Shown here: in pieces, positions 59,460-64,000 of the stretch
How the letters are laid out: every line of letters starts with the position of its first letter
How positions within the stretch are numbered: the first letter of the stretch is position 1
NCBI RefSeq assembly: GCF_000472445.1
Contig: NZ_AXAJ01000002.1
Location: forward strand, 310,001 to 374,000
DNA length: 64,000 bases
Origin: Burkholderia sp. WSM2230
Lineage (GTDB): Bacteria > Pseudomonadota > Gammaproteobacteria > Burkholderiales > Burkholderiaceae
Direction: 5' to 3'
Notes under the pieces: generated by a model
What the model saw: the letters and a program-made list of their open reading frames with translations, nothing else
What the model was told of the DNA's origin: nothing
Databases searched by the model: none
Translations under genes and position numbers: made by a program

Positions 59460-60671
59460 ATGCCCCGCCGAGCCGTCCCCCTCACCGAATCCCAAATCCG
59501 CGCGCTCGAACCGCGCGCCACCCGCTACAGCATCGCCGACGGCAACGGCCTCGTGATCGAGGTGATGACAACCGGCACGAAAGTCTGGCGCTTCCGCTAT
59601 TCGCTGAACGGCAAGCGCCAGCCGCTCGCGACCATCGGCGATTACCGGATGATTTCGCTGCGCGTCGCGCGAGCCAAGGCGCAGAAGTACGCGGAGCTGG
59701 TCGCGCAAGGCATTTCTCCGGTCGCGAGCGCGCGCCGCGACCGCGGCGCCGAGGCGAAAGCCGACGTGCTGCGAGAAGCCGCCGAGCTCTACATGGCCAC
59801 CGAAATGGCCGGCAAGTCCGCCGAATATCGCCGCACGACGCGGCGCGCGCTCGACAAGGACGTATTGCCCGCCATCGGCGGCCTGCCGGTGAAGAGCGTG
59901 ACGGCAGAGCACGTCGTCGCCATTTGCGACAGCATCAAAAGCCGCGGCTCGCCGAAAATGGCGCTGCACACCCGCAACGTGATCAAGCGCCTCTACGAGT
60001 ACCTGATCGCGCGGCAACTCGCGACGGCCAATCCGGCGGAGGTCGTGCCGGCCCGCTCCATCGCCACCTTCGAGAGCCGTACTCGCGTGCTGTCCGGCGA
60101 CGAAATCGGCGCAATGCTGCATGCAATCGAAACATCGAGCATCCGCCGGCCGCTCAAAATCGCGCTGCATCTGCTTGTGCTGACCATGGTGCGCAAGTCG
60201 GACCTCGTGGAATCGACGTGGGACGAATTCGACCTCGACCACGCGTTGTGGCGAATCCCGGCCGCACGTCTGAAGCAGGAGGCCGACCAGTTGATCTACC
60301 TGCCGCAGCAAGCGGTGGCGATGCTGCGCGAGCTGCATCGCACGCGAGCGGCGACCAAGTTTGTCTTTCCGAGCGTGAGGGGCGACGACCAGCCCATCGC
60401 CAGGAGTACGCTCAACCAGGCGGTGAAGGCGCTCGGCCTCGCGGTCGAGCATTTCGTTCTGCACGACTTCCGGCGAACGGCGTCGACACATTTGCGTGAG
60501 ATGGCGCAGCACGCACAAGAGGACAAAACCTCAGCGCGAACGCGACAAAGCGTGTCGCAAGCCGAGGCGCGAAGCGATGCGAACGAACAGCGGCGAATCG
60601 CGCAGCGCTGGGCGGACTATGTCGGCGCCCAGCTTGACGCAGCGCGGACAGGAGCAAGTGGCGGCGACTGA
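59460..60671 (+). CDS. P4-type tyrosine recombinase homologue, likely inactive
   Basis: A 403-residue integrase-like protein. The N-terminal DUF4102 arm-binding domain (LTESQIRALEPR, ADGNGLVIEV) and SAM-like core-binding domain are intact. In the catalytic domain R245 (MVRKSDL) and H335-x-x-R338 (HDFRRTAS) are present. The region where the second His and the nucleophilic Tyr (VYNRAEY-like) are expected reads SVSQAEARSDANEQRR, with Ser at about 366, so catalysis is doubtful. The C-terminal RIAQRWADYV aligns with the family end, arguing against a frameshift. Confidence 0.85.
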   Translation: MPRRAVPLTESQIRALEPRATRYSIADGNGLVIEVMTTGTKVWRFRYSLNGKRQPLATIGDYRMISLRVARAKAQKYAELVAQGISPVASARRDRGAEAKADVLREAAELYMATEMAGKSAEYRRTTRRALDKDVLPAIGGLPVKSVTAEHVVAICDSIKSRGSPKMALHTRNVIKRLYEYLIARQLATANPAEVVPARSIATFESRTRVLSGDEIGAMLHAIETSSIRRPLKIALHLLVLTMVRKSDLVESTWDEFDLDHALWRIPAARLKQEADQLIYLPQQAVAMLRELHRTRAATKFVFPSVRGDDQPIARSTLNQAVKALGLAVEHFVLHDFRRTASTHLREMAQHAQEDKTSARTRQSVSQAEARSDANEQRRIAQRWADYVGAQLDAARTGASGGD

Positions 60672-60915
60672 GCTTGCCCCAGGCTCGGAGCGCAGCGAGG
60701 GTATACTGCCGCGCTCCGATTTTAGGTACACAGGACTACAAGCCGGCTTTGCAAACCTTTGTACCTGCATTGAAAAACGATGCGTTCATAAGGTTACTAA
60801 AACACTGCATACCGCCCGGAAGCGCCACACCATGCCGCCGCTTCACACAGCACTTTTCTCCTGCAATCGATCGCCTACACTGGAGCAACGATGCAACCTT
60901 TCCAAGGAGGCTGCC

Positions 60916-61077
60916 ATGTCCGAATCGTTGATCGCTTACCTGCTTGGGCCGACTGTCATGCTGCTGGTCGGCGCGGCAATCTGGGCCGCGTCCCGCTATC
61001 ACCACAAGGCGGGGCCGCAGAAGCTCGAGCGCTGGCTCGATACGCATTACGCGGAGTGGCTGCATCACAGGCACTGA
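60916..61077 (+). CDS. Small single-span membrane protein
   Basis: A 53-residue protein, MSESLIAYLLGPTVMLLVGA and so on, with one transmembrane helix at about residues 5-27 and a charged, His-rich tail. AAGGAGG 7 nt upstream is an excellent SD, which makes this a real gene. No function is recognised. Confidence 0.82.
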   Translation: MSESLIAYLLGPTVMLLVGAAIWAASRYHHKAGPQKLERWLDTHYAEWLHHRH

Positions 61078-61105
61078 GCGGCAGCGCGAGGCGGCGCCTC
61101 AAATG

Positions 61106-61136
61106 AAAAGGCCGTCGCGGCGAGCGACGGCCTTTC
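61106..61136 (+). terminator. Intrinsic terminator of the small membrane protein
   Basis: AAAGGCCGTCGC pairs with GCGACGGCCTTT around a GGCGA loop, followed by CTG; a typical GC-rich terminator. Confidence 0.8.
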
Positions 61137-61170
61137 TGTGTGCAGCGCGCCGTCATGACGCGCCCGCGGC

Positions 61171-61509
61171 TTACCACCTCGGTGCCGGGTCCGCATATTC
61201 GTATTGGCGCGGCGGCGCTTCACACGTCACATACGCGCGCTGGTACTGGTCATAGCAGTAGCCCGGCGGAGGACCAGAGTAAGCCGGCGCCGGTTGATAC
61301 ACCGGCTGCGCGTATACCGGTTGCGCGTAAACCGGCTGCTGATAGGCCACCGCCGGCGCCGGATTCAAAACCGAAGTCACCACCGCGCCCAGCACGGCGC
61401 CGCCGATCAGCGCGCCGACCAGATCGCCCCCGTCATGCCCATGAGCCGACGCTTGTCCCGCGACACCCAGGCTGCCCGCCATCACCAAAGCCACTGCTAA
61501 CTTTTTCAT
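61171..61509 (-). CDS. Secreted Gly-, Tyr- and Pro-rich protein
   Basis: A 112-residue protein with a signal peptide (MKKLAVALVMAGSLGVAG, cleavage near ASA-HG), a Gly-rich hydrophobic segment and imperfect QPVYAQPVY repeats. GGGAGCGG precedes the ATG. It is convergent with the small membrane protein. Function unknown; probably periplasmic or outer-membrane associated. Confidence 0.85.
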   Translation of the reverse strand: MKKLAVALVMAGSLGVAGQASAHGHDGGDLVGALIGGAVLGAVVTSVLNPAPAVAYQQPVYAQPVYAQPVYQPAPAYSGPPPGYCYDQYQRAYVTCEAPPRQYEYADPAPRW

Positions 61510-61669
61510 TTTTCCGCTCCCGCCGTTGAGGCATGGAACGAATTGTCGGCCACGCGCGCAGAAATAGATGCTGCAAGTGGTAACGACACATTACCTCTGT
61601 AACTGCCGGAGTCCCGAGCATTGCCGACCTCTATTGCTATGGCCACCGTCGCCGCTCACCGGCCGGGAG

Positions 61670-64000
61670 TCAACATTGCCACGACGCGGCTTGCACCGGC
61701 GCATCACCGTGATACTTGCGGCGCGCGTCGGCCAGCAGCTGTTCCTCAATCGCGCCCTCGTCTACCAACGCTTTCAGCGCGGCGAGCGCAATAGCCTTGC
61801 GATCCACTTCGAAGAACCCGCGCAGTGCTGCACGCGTATCGCTGCGGCCGAACCCGTCCGTTCCGAGCGTCACGTAGCGGCGCGGCACGTACGCGCGGAT
61901 CAACTCCGGCACGGCGCGCACATAATCCGTCGCGGCGACAATCGGCCCTTGCGAGTCGCCGAGCACGCGGGTCACGTAAGGCGCTTGTACCGACGGCTCC
62001 CCGTAACGTGCGAGCCGTTCCGCCGCCATCCCGTCGCGCTGCAATTCGCTGAAGCTCGTCACGCTCCACACGGCCGCGGCGATCTGCCAGTCGTCTTCGA
62101 GCATGCGCTGCGCCGCTATGACCTCGCCGAGAATCGCGCCGGCGCCGAGCAGTTGAACCTGCACCGCCGCCCTCTCCCCGGCGCTGGCGGAAAGCGCGTA
62201 AATGCCCTTGAGAATGCCCTCGCGCACGGCGCCAGGATCACCGCCCGGCGCGCCAGGCTGCGGGTAGTTCTCGTTCATCACCGTGACGTAATAGAACATG
62301 TCGCGCTGGCGCTCGGCCATCTCGCGCATGCCCTCGTCGACGATCACCGCGACTTCATAAGCGAACGCGGGATCGTACGCGCGGCAATTCGGAATGGTTG
62401 ATGCCGCCAGATGGCTCGTGCCGTCCTGATGCTGCAAGCCCTCGCCGCCGAGCGTCGTCTTGCCCGACGTCGCGCCGATCAGAAAGCCGCGAGCGCGCTG
62501 ATCCGCCGCCGCCCAGATCAGGTCGCCGATACGCTGAAAACCGAACATCGAGTAGTAGATATAGAACGGCAGCATCGGCAGGTTGTGCACGCTGTAGGAA
62601 GTGGCGGCCGCGATCCACGACGACACCGCGCCCGCTTCCGAAATGCCCTCCTCCAGGATCTGGCCTTGCGTGTCTTCGCGGTAGTACAGCATCGAGCCGA
62701 GATCCTCGGGCTCGTACAACTGGCCAAGCGGCGAATAAATGCCGACCTGGCGGAACATGTTGGCCATGCCGAAGGTGCGCGCTTCGTCCGCGACGATCGG
62801 AACGATGCGCGGGCCCACTGCGGCGTCTTTCAGCAGCGCCGTCAACATGCGCACGAGCGCCATCGTCGTGGACATCTCGCGGCCGTTGGATTCAAGCGCG
62901 AATTGGCTCCAGGAGGACATCGGAGGGACGATCAGCCCCTCCGATGCAACTCTCCGCCTTCTGGGCAGATAGCCTCCGAGAGCAGCCCGGCGAGCATGCA
63001 GGTATTGCATTTCCGGGCTGTCTTGCGCGGGTTTGTAGAACTTCAACTGTTCGACGTCGGCATCGGTCAGCGGCAGGCGGAAGCGGTCGCGAAACGCCTT
63101 GAGGTCGTCGTAATCGAGCTTCTTCTGCTGATGCGTGGTCATGCGGCCCTGCCCGGCCGTGCCCATGCCGAAGCCCTTCATTGTCTTGGCGAGAATCACG
63201 GTCGGCTGGCCACGGTGCGCCAGCGCCTTCGCGTAAGCGGCGTGCAGTTTGCGCACGTCGTGGCCGCCGCGCCGCAAGCGGTCGATGTCCTCGTCGCTCA
63301 ATTGGGCGGCGAGCGCCGCCAGCTCGGCGTTCTGGCCGAAGAAGCGCTCGCGGTTGTACGCGCCGTCGTTGGCCGAGAAAGTCTGGAACTGACCGTCGAC
63401 GGTATGCGCGAACGCGCGCAGCAATGCGCCGCTGCGGTCGCGCGCAAAGAGTGCGTCCCAGTCCGAGCCCCAGATCACCTTGATCACGTTCCAGCCGGCG
63501 CCAGTAAAGTGCGCCTCGAGTTCGTCGATGATGCGGCCGTTGCTGCGCACGGGCCCGTCCAGACGCTGCAAGTTGCAGTTGATCACGAACACGAGATTGT
63601 CGAGCCCTTCGCGCGCGGCCAGCGACAAAGCGCCAGTCGACTCGGGCTCGTCCATCTCGCCGTCGCCGAAAAAGCCCCACACTTTGCGCCCTTCCGTTTG
63701 GGCGAGGCCGCGATTGGCGAGGTAGCGCATGAAGCGCGCCTGGTAGATCGCGTTGATCGGGCCAATGCCCATCGAGCCGGTGGGGAACTGCCAGAAATCC
63801 GGCATCAGCCACGGATGCGGATACGAACACAGGCCCGGTCCGCCGATCTCCCGGCGGTAATGCTGCAGGTTCTCCTCGGAGAGAAAGCCTTCCAGATACG
63901 CGCGCGCATACACACCAGGCGACGAGTGCGGCTGGAAGTACACGAGATCGCCCGTACCCTCGCCTGCCTGCTCGCCCGCGCCGGGCGCCGACGCGCGAAA
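61670..64000 (-). CDS. Pyruvate dehydrogenase E1-like, homodimeric (AceE/MdeB family), 5' truncated
   Basis: The visible 776 residues lack only the N-terminus, which lies beyond the right edge; an internal GTG at 63943 is not the start. GDLVYFQPHSSPG, YPHPWLMPDFWQFPTGSMG and the thiamine-diphosphate motif GDGEMDEPES...INCNLQ are AceE-type. It decarboxylates a 2-keto acid, with the E2 and E3 genes not in view. The sequence is close to both AceE and the MdeB (alpha-ketobutyrate) paralogue, so the substrate is not certain. Confidence 0.93.
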   Translation of the reverse strand, partial: FRASAPGAGEQAGEGTGDLVYFQPHSSPGVYARAYLEGFLSEENLQHYRREIGGPGLCSYPHPWLMPDFWQFPTGSMGIGPINAIYQARFMRYLANRGLAQTEGRKVWGFFGDGEMDEPESTGALSLAAREGLDNLVFVINCNLQRLDGPVRSNGRIIDELEAHFTGAGWNVIKVIWGSDWDALFARDRSGALLRAFAHTVDGQFQTFSANDGAYNRERFFGQNAELAALAAQLSDEDIDRLRRGGHDVRKLHAAYAKALAHRGQPTVILAKTMKGFGMGTAGQGRMTTHQQKKLDYDDLKAFRDRFRLPLTDADVEQLKFYKPAQDSPEMQYLHARRAALGGYLPRRRRVASEGLIVPPMSSWSQFALESNGREMSTTMALVRMLTALLKDAAVGPRIVPIVADEARTFGMANMFRQVGIYSPLGQLYEPEDLGSMLYYREDTQGQILEEGISEAGAVSSWIAAATSYSVHNLPMLPFYIYYSMFGFQRIGDLIWAAADQRARGFLIGATSGKTTLGGEGLQHQDGTSHLAASTIPNCRAYDPAFAYEVAVIVDEGMREMAERQRDMFYYVTVMNENYPQPGAPGGDPGAVREGILKGIYALSASAGERAAVQVQLLGAGAILGEVIAAQRMLEDDWQIAAAVWSVTSFSELQRDGMAAERLARYGEPSVQAPYVTRVLGDSQGPIVAATDYVRAVPELIRAYVPRRYVTLGTDGFGRSDTRAALRGFFEVDRKAIALAALKALVDEGAIEEQLLADARRKYHGDAPVQAASWQC

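Noticed and set aside
61670..63943. Treating the GTG at 63943 as the start of the dehydrogenase E1 gene
   Set aside because: The frame stays open to the window edge and codes GTGDLV, which is family-conserved, so the gene starts further right.

Overview
The window is high-GC, gene-dense chromosomal DNA from a betaproteobacterium of the Burkholderiaceae, most like Paraburkholderia, Caballeronia or Burkholderia. Three things point there: the replication-initiation block rpmH/dnaA/dnaN/gyrB next to rnpA-yidD-yidC-mnmE, a QueE with the Burkholderia-type CX14CX2C iron-sulfur motif, and a persulfide dioxygenase-rhodanese fusion. These genes mark it as the replication-origin region of the main chromosome. 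This assignment is inferred from gene content and protein sequence, with no database search. Long unbroken frames opposite real genes are a by-product of the GC content and are left out.

Layout. 1-2267: 3' end of PBP2 (mrdA) and rodA, cell elongation. 2336-5952 (minus): queC-queE-queD (7-deazaguanine synthesis), then an HpaI-type aldolase and a Sel1-repeat protein. 6351-6426: tRNA-Phe. 6525-15090 (minus): a short NtrX-like regulator, an NtrY-like kinase, a DUF4390 protein and rsmB in an overlapping operon, then htpX, a LysE exporter, fmt and def. 15335-20043 (plus): dprA, a thioredoxin-like protein and topB. 20221-26253: a LysR regulator, pckG, a 2-hydroxyacid dehydrogenase, a patatin and a thioesterase. 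26451-26526: tRNA-Lys(CTT). 26676-29846: a Fur-box-associated TonB siderophore receptor and a PiuC-type hydroxylase. 30131-35819: a 1-Cys peroxiredoxin, the sulfur-oxidising fusion enzyme, a LysE exporter, an AraC regulator, an amino-acid binding protein and an aminotransferase. 36034-40624: dbpA, a zinc-ribbon protein, cadR and cadA (divergent metal resistance). 40466-47775: an ethanolamine module (AraC regulator, aldehyde dehydrogenase with DUF779 partner, eutC, eutB, permease) without microcompartment genes. 48378-54402: gyrB, dnaN, dnaA, a DnaA-box region and rpmH. 54417-59288: rnpA, yidD, yidC, an HTH regulator and mnmE. 59460-61509: a tyrosine-recombinase-like protein and two small membrane or secreted proteins. 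61670-64000: a pyruvate-dehydrogenase-E1-like enzyme cut by the window edge.

Most of the window is housekeeping. The parts deserving a second look are: the atypical low-GC tract from about 47,900 that runs into the 3' end of gyrB; the integrase-like gene beside mnmE that seems to lack its nucleophilic tyrosine; the HTH gene, dyad operator and possible tiny ORF between yidC and mnmE; the AraC regulator whose C-terminus is encoded antisense to cadA; and strong palindromes in the pckG/dehydrogenase and AraC/ALDH intergenic regions. I found no CRISPR array, insertion sequence or complete prophage.
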